Shown here piece by piece: positions 42,676 to 50,465 of a DNA stretch of 64,000 nucleotides. The notes under the pieces were generated by a model. The model was not told the origin of the DNA and did no database searches. It worked only from the letters and a program-made list of their open reading frames with translations. The DNA lies in NCBI GenBank assembly GCA_035547695.1, contig DASZUK010000056.1, positions 30,313 to 94,312 on the forward strand, given 5' to 3'. Origin of the DNA: DASZUK01 sp035547695. GTDB taxonomy: Bacteria; Actinomycetota; Acidimicrobiia; Acidimicrobiales; RAAP-2. Each line of letters begins with the position of its first letter. Position 1 is the stretch's first letter. A program made the position numbers and the translations under genes.

Positions 42676-44544
42676 TCACCGCCGTGCTCCGCTGTCCGCG
42701 AGGCCGTGGTTCCCGGAGCCGCCGTCCCCGAGGCCGCCGTTCCCGAGGCCGTGCACGAGGCGGAGGCGCCAGGCGGGGTCGGCCGCGGGGTACTCCACCC
42801 GGGTGTGGGCCCCCCGGCTCTCCTCCCGCAGCCGGGCGGACCCCAGCAGGGCGGCGGCCACGGTGGCCAGGTTGGCCAGCTCCCCGGTCTCGACCGACGG
42901 GGTGGCGCCGGCCAGCAGGCCGGCCACCTCGGCCACGGTGGTCCCGGCACCGTCCAGGGACGGCTGGCTGCGGACGACGCCGGCCCCGGCGGTCATGGCC
43001 CGCTGCAGCCGGTCCCGGAGCTTTCCGAGGTCGGCCGGGTCGCTGCCGGAGCCGGCGGCTCCACCACCGGCCGGCTCGGCTGCCGCTACTGCTACGGCTG
43101 TTGCGGCTACGGCCGCGGTACCGACGAGAGCCGGGCCGGCCGGCCGGGCGAGCCGTGGCCAGGACGTCGGCGGGGCGGGGCGGACCCCGATCGGGCCGAC
43201 GTCGTCGACGCCGGCCGGCAGGGCGGGGGGGCTGCAGCCGAGGATGGCCTGCATGACCCCGGTGGGCTCCGGACCGGACCGGCCACCGGCGATGGCCTCG
43301 GCCAGCCGGGCGCCGAAGACCATGCCTTCGAGGAGGGAGTTGGAGGCCAGCCGGTTGGCGCCGTGCACCCCGGTGCAGGCGGCCTCGCCGGCGGCCCACA
43401 GGCCGGGGAGGGCGGTGGCGCCGTGCAGGTCGGTGACGACCCCGCCGGAGAGGTGGTGGGCCGCCGGGGCGATGGGCAGCCAGTCCACCGCCGGGTCCAG
43501 CCCGATGCTGGCCAGGGAGGCGGCGATGGTGGGGAACCGCTTGTCGAACTGGGCCAGGCCGGTGGCGTCGAGCCAGAGGTGGTCGGCGCCCTGGGCGGCC
43601 ATGCGGGAGGCCATGGCCCGGCTGACCACGTCGCGGGGGGCCAGCTCGTCCACGAACCGCTCGCCGGAGGCGTCGCGGAGCAGGGCGCCGTGCCCGCGGA
43701 GGGCCTCGGACAGGAGCGGCCGGGGCATGGCCGGATGGTGCAGGGCGGTGGGGTGGAACTGGACGAACTCGACGTCGGCCACCGGCACCCCGGCGCGCAG
43801 GGCCATGGCGACGCCGTCCCCGGTGGCCTCGCGGGGGTTGGTGGTGACGGCGAACAGTTGGCCGACCCCACCGGTGGCCAGGACGACCTGGTCGGCCAGG
43901 ACGGCCACCGGGCGGCCGTCGGGACGGAGGGCCAGCACCCCGCGGCAGCGGCCGTCCTCGACCAGGAGGTCGAGGGCGAACCAGCGCTCGAGCACCGCCC
44001 CGGCGGCCGCCCGGGTGGCGGCCACCAGGGCCCGCTCCACCTCGGCGCCGGTGGCGGCGCCGCCGGCGTGGACCACCCGGGGCCGGGAGTGGCCGCCTTC
44101 GCGGGCCAGGGCCAGCAGCCCGGAGGCCTCCCGGTCGAACTCGGCGCCGAGGGCGATCAGCTCGCGGACCCGGGCCGGTCCCTCGTCCACCAGCACCCGG
44201 ACGGCGTCGGCGTCACAGAGCCCGGCGCCGGCGGCCAGGGTGTCGGCCAGGTGGAGGTCGGTGGAGTCCTCGTCGCCGCCCAGCACCGCGGCCACCCCGC
44301 CCTGGGCCCAGCGGGTCGCGGACTGTGTCAGCTCCCCCTTGGTCAGCACCCCGACGTGCAGCCCGGCGCCGGGCCGGCCGACGTACCCGGTCCCGGCCAG
44401 CCGGACGGCGGCCGACAGCCCGGCCACCCCGCTGCCCAGGACGAGGACGTCGAACGGGCCCGGTGCGTCCGGTGCGTCCGGGGCGGCGGGGACCGGGACC
44501 GGGGTGGAGGTGGGGCCGGGCGCCGGATCGCCGGGCGGGGTCAC
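42676..44544 (-). CDS. nadB: L-aspartate oxidase
   Basis: 622 residues, long for the family (about 530-550). FAD-binding GSGVAGLSAAVRLAG, active-site segment TQSATRWAQGGVAAVLG, ARVRELIALGAEFDREA, HPTALHHPAMPRPLLSEALR and GLWAAGEAACTGVHGANRLA are all conserved. Extra length comes from a Pro/Ala-rich start and an Ala/Val-rich insertion before the C-terminal helical domain (around residues 470-510, VGTAAVAATAVAVAAAEPAG). It oxidises aspartate to iminoaspartate for quinolinate synthesis. GTG start overlaps the panD stop. Confidence 0.93.
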   Translation of the reverse strand: MTPPGDPAPGPTSTPVPVPAAPDAPDAPGPFDVLVLGSGVAGLSAAVRLAGTGYVGRPGAGLHVGVLTKGELTQSATRWAQGGVAAVLGGDEDSTDLHLADTLAAGAGLCDADAVRVLVDEGPARVRELIALGAEFDREASGLLALAREGGHSRPRVVHAGGAATGAEVERALVAATRAAAGAVLERWFALDLLVEDGRCRGVLALRPDGRPVAVLADQVVLATGGVGQLFAVTTNPREATGDGVAMALRAGVPVADVEFVQFHPTALHHPAMPRPLLSEALRGHGALLRDASGERFVDELAPRDVVSRAMASRMAAQGADHLWLDATGLAQFDKRFPTIAASLASIGLDPAVDWLPIAPAAHHLSGGVVTDLHGATALPGLWAAGEAACTGVHGANRLASNSLLEGMVFGARLAEAIAGGRSGPEPTGVMQAILGCSPPALPAGVDDVGPIGVRPAPPTSWPRLARPAGPALVGTAAVAATAVAVAAAEPAGGGAAGSGSDPADLGKLRDRLQRAMTAGAGVVRSQPSLDGAGTTVAEVAGLLAGATPSVETGELANLATVAAALLGSARLREESRGAHTRVEYPAADPAWRLRLVHGLGNGGLGDGGSGNHGLADSGARR

Positions 44545-44945
44545 CGGCCACCCAGCTCGGCCAGCCGGGGCACGATGCCGGCCAGCCGGGCCGCGGTGGC
44601 CTCGTCGACGGGCCGGTTGGACTGGTCGACGTGGACCACCCGCGGCTCGTAGGAGGCCAGCTCCTCCTGGTCGTAGTCGGCGTAGGTGAGCAGGATCACC
44701 TTGTCGCCGGGGGACACCAGCCGGGCGGCGGCGCCGTTGAGGCAGATCTCGCCGGGGCCGCCCTCGATGGCGTAGGTCTCGAAGCGGGCGCCGTTGTCGA
44801 TGTCGAGGACGGTGACCTGCTCGTACGGCAGGATGTCCGCCAGGGCCAACAGCTCGGTGTCGATGCTGACGGAGCCGACGTAGTTCAGGTTGGCGTCGGT
44901 CACCGTGGCCCGGTGGATCTTGGCCTTCATCATCCGTCGTCGCAT
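44541..44945 (-). CDS. panD: Aspartate 1-decarboxylase proenzyme
   Basis: 134 residues; ATGs at 44945, 44933 and 44930 are all possible. Self-cleaves at Gly-Ser in LNYVGSVSID to form the pyruvoyl group. Other family residues are present (YEQVTVLDIDNGARFETYAI, GDKVILLTYADYD). Makes beta-alanine for PanC. It follows panC by 63 nt, a spacer filled with tandem repeats of the panC stop region. Confidence 0.96.
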   Translation of the reverse strand: MRRRMMKAKIHRATVTDANLNYVGSVSIDTELLALADILPYEQVTVLDIDNGARFETYAIEGGPGEICLNGAAARLVSPGDKVILLTYADYDQEELASYEPRVVHVDQSNRPVDEATAARLAGIVPRLAELGGR

Positions 44946-44962
44946 GGCGTGGGCTGGTCCTT

Positions 44963-45019
44963 CCTCACTCGCTATGGCCTCACTCGCGATGCCTCACTCG
45001 CGATGGCCTCAGTCCGCGG
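44963..45019. repeat. Stop-codon-spanning 15-bp tandem repeat at the panC 3' end
   Basis: Units CCTCACTCGCTATGG (44963-44977), CCTCACTCGCGATG (44978-44991), CCTCACTCGCGATGG (44992-45006) and the diverged CCTCAGTCCGCGG (45007-45019). The last holds the panC TGA (45009-45011); the others lie between panC and panD. Confidence 0.88.
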
Positions 45020-45920
45020 TCCGGGCATCATGGCCGTCGTGGGCCGTCGCCGCCACCCCCGGCCGGGGGGCGTCGCAGTTGTCGATCAGCCGAACCGGGC
45101 CCACCCTGGCGGCGATGAGCAGCCGGACGGTGGCGGCGTCGGCCAGGGCGGCGGGAACGGCCAGGTCGGCGGCGTCCACCGCCACCGCGTAGTCCAGGAC
45201 CACCGACGGCTCGGTGGCCACCACGGCCGCCATGACGGCCGCGACGGCTCCGGGCCGGTCCTCGCCGGCGGCCACCGCCTCCCGGCCGGCGGCCAGGGCC
45301 CGGGACAGCACCGGCGCCGCCGCCCGCTCGGACGAGGACAGCCGGACGTTGCGGCTGGACAGCGCCAGCCCGTCGTCGTCGCGCACGGTGGGGCACCCGA
45401 CCACGTCGACCGGCATGGACAGGTCGGCGGCCATCCGGCGGACCACGGCGAGCTGCTGGAAGTCCTTCTCGCCGAAGTAGGCCCGGCAGGCCCCGGCCAT
45501 GGCGAACAGCTTGGCCACCACGGTGGCCACCCCGTCGAAGTGCCCCGGCCGGGACGCCCCTTCCCACCGGTCGCCGACGCCGCGGACCGACACGGTGGTG
45601 GCCACCGGGGCCGGCCAGTCCGGGTACATCTCGGCCACCGACGGGGCCAGCACCGTGGCCGCGCCGGCGGACCGGCACAGCTCGAGGTCGTCCGGAAGGG
45701 TCCTCGGGTAGCGGTCGATGTCGTCGGGGTCCCCGAACTGGAGGGGGTTGACGAAGATGGTCACCGCGACATGGTCGCACTCGGCCGCCGCCCGGGCGAC
45801 CAGGGACCGGTGGCCGGCATGGAGGGCCCCCATGGTGGGGACCAGCCCGACGGTGGCCCCGCGGGCCCGGGCCGCCTCCAGGGCGGCCGTGAACCCGGCG
45901 ACGGTGCCGACGACCTCCAC
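45009..45920 (-). CDS. panC: Pantothenate synthetase
   Basis: 303 residues. ATP-binding LVPTMGALHAGHRSLV (HIGH-like HAGH), VNPLQFGDPDD, EGASRPGHFDGVATVVAKLF, YFGEKDFQQLAVVRRMA and the KMSKS-equivalent ALSSRNVRLS. Joins pantoate and beta-alanine. Follows the DUF2520 gene by 15 nt, with a CGTCGG-TCAG-CCGACG stem-loop (45930-45945) that contains that gene's stop. Confidence 0.96.
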   Translation of the reverse strand: MEVVGTVAGFTAALEAARARGATVGLVPTMGALHAGHRSLVARAAAECDHVAVTIFVNPLQFGDPDDIDRYPRTLPDDLELCRSAGAATVLAPSVAEMYPDWPAPVATTVSVRGVGDRWEGASRPGHFDGVATVVAKLFAMAGACRAYFGEKDFQQLAVVRRMAADLSMPVDVVGCPTVRDDDGLALSSRNVRLSSSERAAAPVLSRALAAGREAVAAGEDRPGAVAAVMAAVVATEPSVVLDYAVAVDAADLAVPAALADAATVRLLIAARVGPVRLIDNCDAPRPGVAATAHDGHDARTAD

Positions 45921-45935
45921 GACGCCCTCCGTCGG

Positions 45936-46850
45936 TCAGCCGACGCCGGCCGGGACCGGCGGCATGCGGACCTCCGGCACGTCGTCCACGTCCGCCGGGC
46001 CGGCGACGGCCGGCGCGGCCGCAGGGAAGGCCGTCGGGTCGGCCGGGACGGGTGCCGCCACCAGGTCGGCCGGGACGGGGACGGGGGCCGCCACCCGGTC
46101 GGCGGCGGCCGGAGCAGCCGCCAGGTCGGCCGGGGTCGGGCCGTCGATGGCCAACTGCAGGGCGAGGCCGACCCCGGCGTTGTAGCCGGCGCGCTCCTCG
46201 GGGGGGAGGGCGTCGAGGTGGCGGGCCAGGGTGGCCCAGTCCCCGCGGGCCGCCGGGCCGGTCAGGGCCCGACGGGGGCCCAACCGGGCGACGTCGTCGA
46301 CGGCGGCCCGGGTGAGGTCCAAGAAGGCGTCGAGGGGCAGCCCGGCGGTGGCGGCGACCCGCTCGACCTGGCCGAGGAGGGCGACGACGTGGTTGGCGGC
46401 GATGGCCGCGGCGGCGTGGTAGGCGGCGCGGTCGGCGTCGGCCACCTCGACCACCCGGCCGCCGAGGGCCTCGGCCATGCGGCGGGCGACGGGGTCGCCG
46501 GCCACGGCGAAGGTGGCGCCGGCGGCCAGCCGGCGGGCGCCGTCGTGGGGGTTGGGGAGCGGGACCAGCGGGTGCAGGGCGGCCCGGCGGCGGTGGGGGG
46601 CCAGGACGTCGAGGCCGAGGGAGCCGGACAGGTGCAGCACCACGGTGTCCGGCCGGGGCCGGACGGCGGCGGCCACCGCGGCCACCGCGTCGTCGGGGGT
46701 GGCGAGGACCAGGACGTCGACGCCGTCGGCGGCGGTGCTGACGTCGTCGTGGCGTCCCACGAACCCGACCACACGCCAGCCGGCGGCGGCCAGGGCGGCG
46801 GACAGGGACCGGCCGGCACGACCGGGACCAACGAACCGTACGGTAGGCAC
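45936..46850 (-). CDS. Rossmann-fold DUF2520 protein of the pantothenate cluster
   Basis: 304 residues from GTG 46850, chosen for GGAGGGTT 3 nt upstream. N-terminal NAD(P)-binding fold (VRFVGPGRAGRSLSAALAAAG; strand ends LVLATPDDAVAAVA; HLSGSLGLDVL), then the helical DUF2520 domain (AAYHAAAAIAANHVVALLGQ). Homologous to Mtb Rv3603c beside panC-panD. Related to ketopantoate/imine reductases, so it may supply pantoate; there is no panE nearby (inference). The last 60 residues are an Ala/Pro/Val repeat tail (APVPVPADLVAAPVPADP). Confidence 0.85.
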   Translation of the reverse strand: MPTVRFVGPGRAGRSLSAALAAAGWRVVGFVGRHDDVSTAADGVDVLVLATPDDAVAAVAAAVRPRPDTVVLHLSGSLGLDVLAPHRRRAALHPLVPLPNPHDGARRLAAGATFAVAGDPVARRMAEALGGRVVEVADADRAAYHAAAAIAANHVVALLGQVERVAATAGLPLDAFLDLTRAAVDDVARLGPRRALTGPAARGDWATLARHLDALPPEERAGYNAGVGLALQLAIDGPTPADLAAAPAAADRVAAPVPVPADLVAAPVPADPTAFPAAAPAVAGPADVDDVPEVRMPPVPAGVG

Positions 46851-46920
46851 CAGAACCCTCCTTCGGCGTTCCGGCCCTCGGTGGGTGCCGGTCGCCTTCA
46901 GTGACGGGGACTGCAGACCC

Positions 46921-47814
46921 TCAGAGCATACCCAGCCGGGCCACCTGGCCACCAGCGGCGTCCAGGGCGGCGGCGTCCACCAGGTCGGGGGCCAGGTCGG
47001 CCAGGGGGGCGACGACGAAACGGCGCTCCCAGAGGCGGGGGTGGGGGACCTGCAGGTCGGGCTGGTCCACCACCGCGTCGCCGACCAGCAGCACGTCGGC
47101 GTCCAGGGTCCGCGGGCCGAACCGGACGGTGCGGACCCGGCGGGCGGCCCGCTCCAGTTGCCGGCACCGCTCCAGGAGGCGCCGCGGCGGGTCGGTGGTG
47201 GCCAGCTCCACGACCAGGTTCAGGTAGGGGCCCTGGCCGTCGGGACCGCCGACCGGCTCGGTCTCGTACACCGGCGACACCGCCACCACGTCGCCGGCTT
47301 CGCGCAGGGTGGCCACCGCCTGGGCCAGCAGCGCCCGGCGGTCCCCCAGGTTGGACCCCAGGCCGAGGAAGGCGCGGACCGGGCGGCGGCGGACCACCCG
47401 GACCCCGACCGAGCCGACGTCGGCGGGGAGGGGGGGACGGAGCTTGCGGACGGTCACCGCCACCGCCGCCACCCGACGGTCGGCGTCCAGGACGACCCGG
47501 GCCAGCTCGGATGCCAGGGCCTCCAGTAGCTGGAAGCTCCGCCCGGCCACCACGGCGGCCACCTGCAGCACGACGTCCCCGTAGTCGACGGTGTCCGCGA
47601 GGGCGTCGGAGGCGGCGGCCGGGGCGGCGTCCAGCCAGGCGTCCAGGTCGACGGCGAACGGCTGGGCCCGCTCCCGCTCCTCGGGCAGCACCCCGTGGAC
47701 GCCGGTGACCCGCAGGTCCCGGATCTCGATCCGGTCGTCCGGGTCGGTTGAGTCGATCGAGCCGGTCGGAGCTGGCCGGCCGGCCGGCCCCGGGCTGGCT
47801 GTCGGGCCGCCCAT
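46921..47814 (-). CDS. folBK: FolB-FolK fusion: dihydroneopterin aldolase / HPPK
   Basis: 297 residues. Residues about 25-145 are dihydroneopterin aldolase (RIEIRDLRVTGVHGVLPEER, SFQLLEALASELARVVL, catalytic Lys in AVTVRKLRPPLPADVGSV). Residues about 147-297 are 6-hydroxymethyl-dihydropterin pyrophosphokinase (RAFLGLGSNLGDRRALL, SPVYETEPVGGPDGQGPYLN, FGPRTLDADVLLVG, PHPRLWERRFVVAPLAD). In most actinobacteria these are two genes; here one frame joins them with no stop. It catalyses two consecutive folate steps, with FolP encoded nearby. Confidence 0.94.
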   Translation of the reverse strand: MGGPTASPGPAGRPAPTGSIDSTDPDDRIEIRDLRVTGVHGVLPEERERAQPFAVDLDAWLDAAPAAASDALADTVDYGDVVLQVAAVVAGRSFQLLEALASELARVVLDADRRVAAVAVTVRKLRPPLPADVGSVGVRVVRRRPVRAFLGLGSNLGDRRALLAQAVATLREAGDVVAVSPVYETEPVGGPDGQGPYLNLVVELATTDPPRRLLERCRQLERAARRVRTVRFGPRTLDADVLLVGDAVVDQPDLQVPHPRLWERRFVVAPLADLAPDLVDAAALDAAGGQVARLGML

Positions 47815-47818
47815 CGGG

Positions 47819-48331
47819 TCAGACGGGCTGGCGGGGCGGCAGGCCGCCGGCCACCACCACCAGCTCCCGGCCGGTGGACCCCATCTGGTGGCCCACCAGG
47901 TGCTCCATGAGGGCGACGGCCTGCGGGCCGGTGGGCAGCCGGCCGGACCAGATCAGGAAGCCGCCGACCACCCCCATGACCCGGTCACCGAGCTCTTCCT
48001 GGTGCACCAGGATCCGCATCCCCTCGCCCAGGGACCGTTCCAGGTCCTGGTAGCACTCCGTCAGGGTCTGCCGGGGGTCGGACACCGGGGAGAGGGGGTA
48101 GTGGGCGTAGGCCAGCCCCTCGTCGTCGTAGGCGTGCAGGTTGTGCGGCGACGGCAGCAGCGACACCACCCGGGTGAACCCCTGCACCCGGAGCCAGATG
48201 ATCTCCTCCTGGCGGCGGACCCGGCGGTGGTTGGGGGCGAACCCGCCGGGCCGTTCGCTGACGGCCAGCCGGTCGCGGATGATCCAGGTGAAGTTCCGCG
48301 GCGGGATGCCGGCGGCCCACTTGCCCTTCAT
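47819..48331 (-). CDS. Dual-specificity-phosphatase-like protein without catalytic cysteine
   Basis: 170 residues from ATG 48331, overlapping the folP stop (ATGA) and ending 4 nt before folBK, so it is embedded in the folate operon. The fold resembles small tyrosine/dual-specificity phosphatases: IIWLRVQGFTRVVSLLPSP, an acid-loop-like YPLSPVSDP (D85) and a P-loop position ILVHQEELGDRVMG. Active enzymes have HCx5R; here H110 and R117 are kept but Gln111 replaces Cys. If the family assignment is right, the protein cannot be a cysteine phosphatase and may bind a phosphate ligand or another protein. The function in folate synthesis is unknown. Confidence 0.6.
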   Translation of the reverse strand: MKGKWAAGIPPRNFTWIIRDRLAVSERPGGFAPNHRRVRRQEEIIWLRVQGFTRVVSLLPSPHNLHAYDDEGLAYAHYPLSPVSDPRQTLTECYQDLERSLGEGMRILVHQEELGDRVMGVVGGFLIWSGRLPTGPQAVALMEHLVGHQMGSTGRELVVVAGGLPPRQPV

Positions 48332-49158
48332 GCCGCCACCGGAGCCGTCCGGGCGGCCGGTCCGGCGGCCAGTGCCGCCGCGGTCACGGTGGCGGCCACA
48401 TCGTGCACTCGGACCATCCCGGCGCCGTGGGCCAGGGCCCAGGTGGCGGTGGCCAGGGACTCCTCCAGCCGGTCGTCCACCGCCCGCGGCTCCTGGCCGG
48501 CCCGGCCCAGCCGGCCCAGGAAGCTCTTGCGGCTGGTCCCCACCAGCACCGCGGCGCCGAGGTCGGCGGCCGCGGCGGCCAGCTCGGCCAGGTGGGCCAG
48601 GAGGGCCAGGTTGTGGGCGGCGGTCTTGCCGAACCCGATGCCGGGGTCCACCCAGACCTCCGGGATGCCGGCGGCCAAGGCGTTGCGGGCGGCGGCCAGC
48701 ACGGCCCCGTGCACCTCGGCGACCACGTCGCCGTACTGCGGGTCCCGCTGCATGTCCTGCGGGGTGCCCTGCATGTGCATGGCCACCCACCCGACCCCGA
48801 GGGCGGCGGCCACCGGCCACAGGGCGCCGGAGATGTCGTTGACCAGGGTGGCTCCGGCCGCGACGGCGGCCCGGGCCACGTCCGGCTTGGCGGTGTCCAC
48901 CGACACCCGGACCTCCCCGGCCAGGGCCTCCACCACGGGCAGCACCCGCCGGAGCTCCTCGGCCTGGTCCACCGGATCGGCGCCCGGGCGGCTGGACTCC
49001 CCGCCGACGTCCACCAGGTCGGCCCCCTCCGCGGCCATCTGCCGGCCCCGGGCCACCGCCTCGGCGGTGTCCAGGTAGCACCCGCCGTCGAAGAAGGAGT
49101 CGGGCGTCACGTTCAGCACACCCATCACCAGGGGGCGGCGGTCGGGCTGGGCGGCCAT
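48328..49158 (-). CDS. folP: Dihydropteroate synthase
   Basis: 276 residues. Family motifs: VMGVLNVTPDSFFDGGCY (first pterin/phosphate loop), GADLVDVGGESSRPGADPV, VSVDTAKPDVARAA, NDISG, EVWVDPGIGFGKTAAHNL, VGTSRKSFLG and RVHDVAA. Condenses DHPPP with p-aminobenzoate; target of sulfonamides. It follows folE after a 138-bp gap with four 28-bp repeats, and is coupled to the phosphatase-like gene. Confidence 0.96.
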   Translation of the reverse strand: MAAQPDRRPLVMGVLNVTPDSFFDGGCYLDTAEAVARGRQMAAEGADLVDVGGESSRPGADPVDQAEELRRVLPVVEALAGEVRVSVDTAKPDVARAAVAAGATLVNDISGALWPVAAALGVGWVAMHMQGTPQDMQRDPQYGDVVAEVHGAVLAAARNALAAGIPEVWVDPGIGFGKTAAHNLALLAHLAELAAAAADLGAAVLVGTSRKSFLGRLGRAGQEPRAVDDRLEESLATATWALAHGAGMVRVHDVAATVTAAALAAGPAARTAPVAA

Positions 49159-49205
49159 CGGCGCCAGCGTAGGCGAACAGCGTCAGGCCCGCGACGGCCT
49201 CTCCC

Positions 49206-49305
49206 CCGCTGGTCAGCGGCCGGACCTGCCTCGCCGCTGGTCAGCGGCCGGTCCCGATGGGCCGCTGGTCAGCGGCCGTGTCCGATGGGCCGCTGGTCAG
49301 CGGCC
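49206..49305. repeat. Four-copy 28-bp tandem repeat spanning the folE stop codon
   Basis: CCGCTGGTCAGCGGCC starts at 49206, 49234, 49262 and 49290, an exact 28-bp period. The last copy contains the folE TGA (49297-49299); the other three repeat the same triplet in the folE-folP gap. The intervening 12 bp also repeat (GTCCCGATGGG, GTCCGATGGG), decaying away from the gene. The core is itself a near-palindrome (CCGCTG-GT-CAGCGG). Confidence 0.95.
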
Positions 49306-49866
49306 GTGGACGAACTGCATGGCCTCGGCCCGGGTGGCGGCGTCGGAGCGGAACAGGCCCCGGACCGACGAGGTCACGGTCAGGGTCCCCGGCTTCTTGA
49401 CCCCCCGCATGGACATGCAGAGGTGCTCGGCCTCGACGACCACGAGGACCCCGCGGGGGGCGAGCACGGTCTCGATGGCGTCGGCGATCTGGGTGGTCAT
49501 CCGCTCCTGGACCTGTAGCCGGCGGGCGAACCCGTCGACCAGGCGGGCCAGCTTGGACAGGCCGGTGATCCGGCCGTCGGTGCCGGGGATGTAGGCCACG
49601 TGGGCGCGGCCGATGAAGGGCACCATGTGGTGCTCGCACAGCGAGGCGAACGGGATGTCGCGGACCATGACCATCTCGTCGTGGTCGGCGGCGAACGTGA
49701 CGGTGAGGTGTCGCGACGGGTCGTCGGCCAGGCCGGAGAACAGCTCCTCGTACATGGCGGCCACCCGGGTGGGGGTGTCCAGGAGGCCGTCGCGGTCCGG
49801 GTCCTCCCCGATGGCGGACAGGATCTCGGTCACCGCCTTGGCGACGCGTTCGGTGTCTACGGCCAT
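49297..49866 (-). CDS. folE: GTP cyclohydrolase I
   Basis: 189 residues from ATG 49866 (MAVDTERVAKAVTEIL). Zinc ligands in FASLCEHHMVPFIGRAHVAY and HLCMSMRGV; LDTPTRVAAMYEELF and GLSKLARLVDGFARRLQVQE are standard GCYH-I blocks. Opens GTP to 7,8-dihydroneopterin triphosphate, first step of folate synthesis. It lies 5 nt after hpt. The ftsH gene that sits between hpt and folE in mycobacteria is absent. Confidence 0.97.
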   Translation of the reverse strand: MAVDTERVAKAVTEILSAIGEDPDRDGLLDTPTRVAAMYEELFSGLADDPSRHLTVTFAADHDEMVMVRDIPFASLCEHHMVPFIGRAHVAYIPGTDGRITGLSKLARLVDGFARRLQVQERMTTQIADAIETVLAPRGVLVVVEAEHLCMSMRGVKKPGTLTVTSSVRGLFRSDAATRAEAMQFVHGR

Positions 49867-49871
49867 GTGGT

Positions 49872-50453
49872 TCAGCTCTCTCCGAGATAGGCGTGCACGC
49901 CCGGCAGGTTCCGGTACCGCTCGGCCACGTCCAGGCCGTAGCCGACGACGAAGGTGGACGGGATGGTGAAGCCGAGATAGCGGAGGTCCAGCTCCACCGC
50001 CTGCTCCCCCTCCTTCACCAGCAGCGCGCACACGTCCACGCTGGCCGGGTCGCGGGCTTGGAGGTACTTGCGCAGGTAGTTCAGGGTGAGGCCGCTGTCG
50101 ATGATGTCCTCGACCACCAGGACCCGGCGGCCGGTCAGCTCGGCGTCGAGGTCCTTCACGATGCGGACCACCCCGGAGGTACTGGTGGCGCTGCCGTAGG
50201 AGGACACCGCCATGAAGTCGACGTCGACCGGCAGCCGGATGGCCCGGCAGAGGTCGCTCATGAACAGCATGGCGCCCTTCAGCACCCCCACCAGCAGCGG
50301 GGGGTCGTCGGCGAAGTCCTCGGTGATCTGGGCGCCGAGCGCGGCGACCTTGGCGGCGATGTCCTCGGCACTGACCAGGACCGGCCCCACGCCGGCGGCC
50401 CAGGTCGGAACCTCGTCCTTCGCCGTGCCTGCCGCCGTGTCCTCCGCCGTCAT
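49872..50453 (-). CDS. hpt: Hypoxanthine phosphoribosyltransferase
   Basis: 193 residues. PRPP-binding loop VLVVEDIIDSGLTLNYL, LVGVLKGAMLFMSDLCRAI, VDFMAVSSYGS and the C-terminal FVVGYGLDVAERYRNLP are typical of HPRT. Recycles hypoxanthine and guanine to IMP and GMP. About 20 extra Ala/Thr-rich residues precede the fold. It starts 12 nt after tilS ends, the conserved tilS-hpt order. Confidence 0.95.
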   Translation of the reverse strand: MTAEDTAAGTAKDEVPTWAAGVGPVLVSAEDIAAKVAALGAQITEDFADDPPLLVGVLKGAMLFMSDLCRAIRLPVDVDFMAVSSYGSATSTSGVVRIVKDLDAELTGRRVLVVEDIIDSGLTLNYLRKYLQARDPASVDVCALLVKEGEQAVELDLRYLGFTIPSTFVVGYGLDVAERYRNLPGVHAYLGES

Positions 50454-50465
50454 CGGGGGGCGACC

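Noticed and set aside
49206..49305. A four-copy, 28-bp-period array that superficially resembles a tiny CRISPR.
   Set aside because: The units are contiguous with no variable spacers, the last one is part of the folE coding region, and no cas genes are present.
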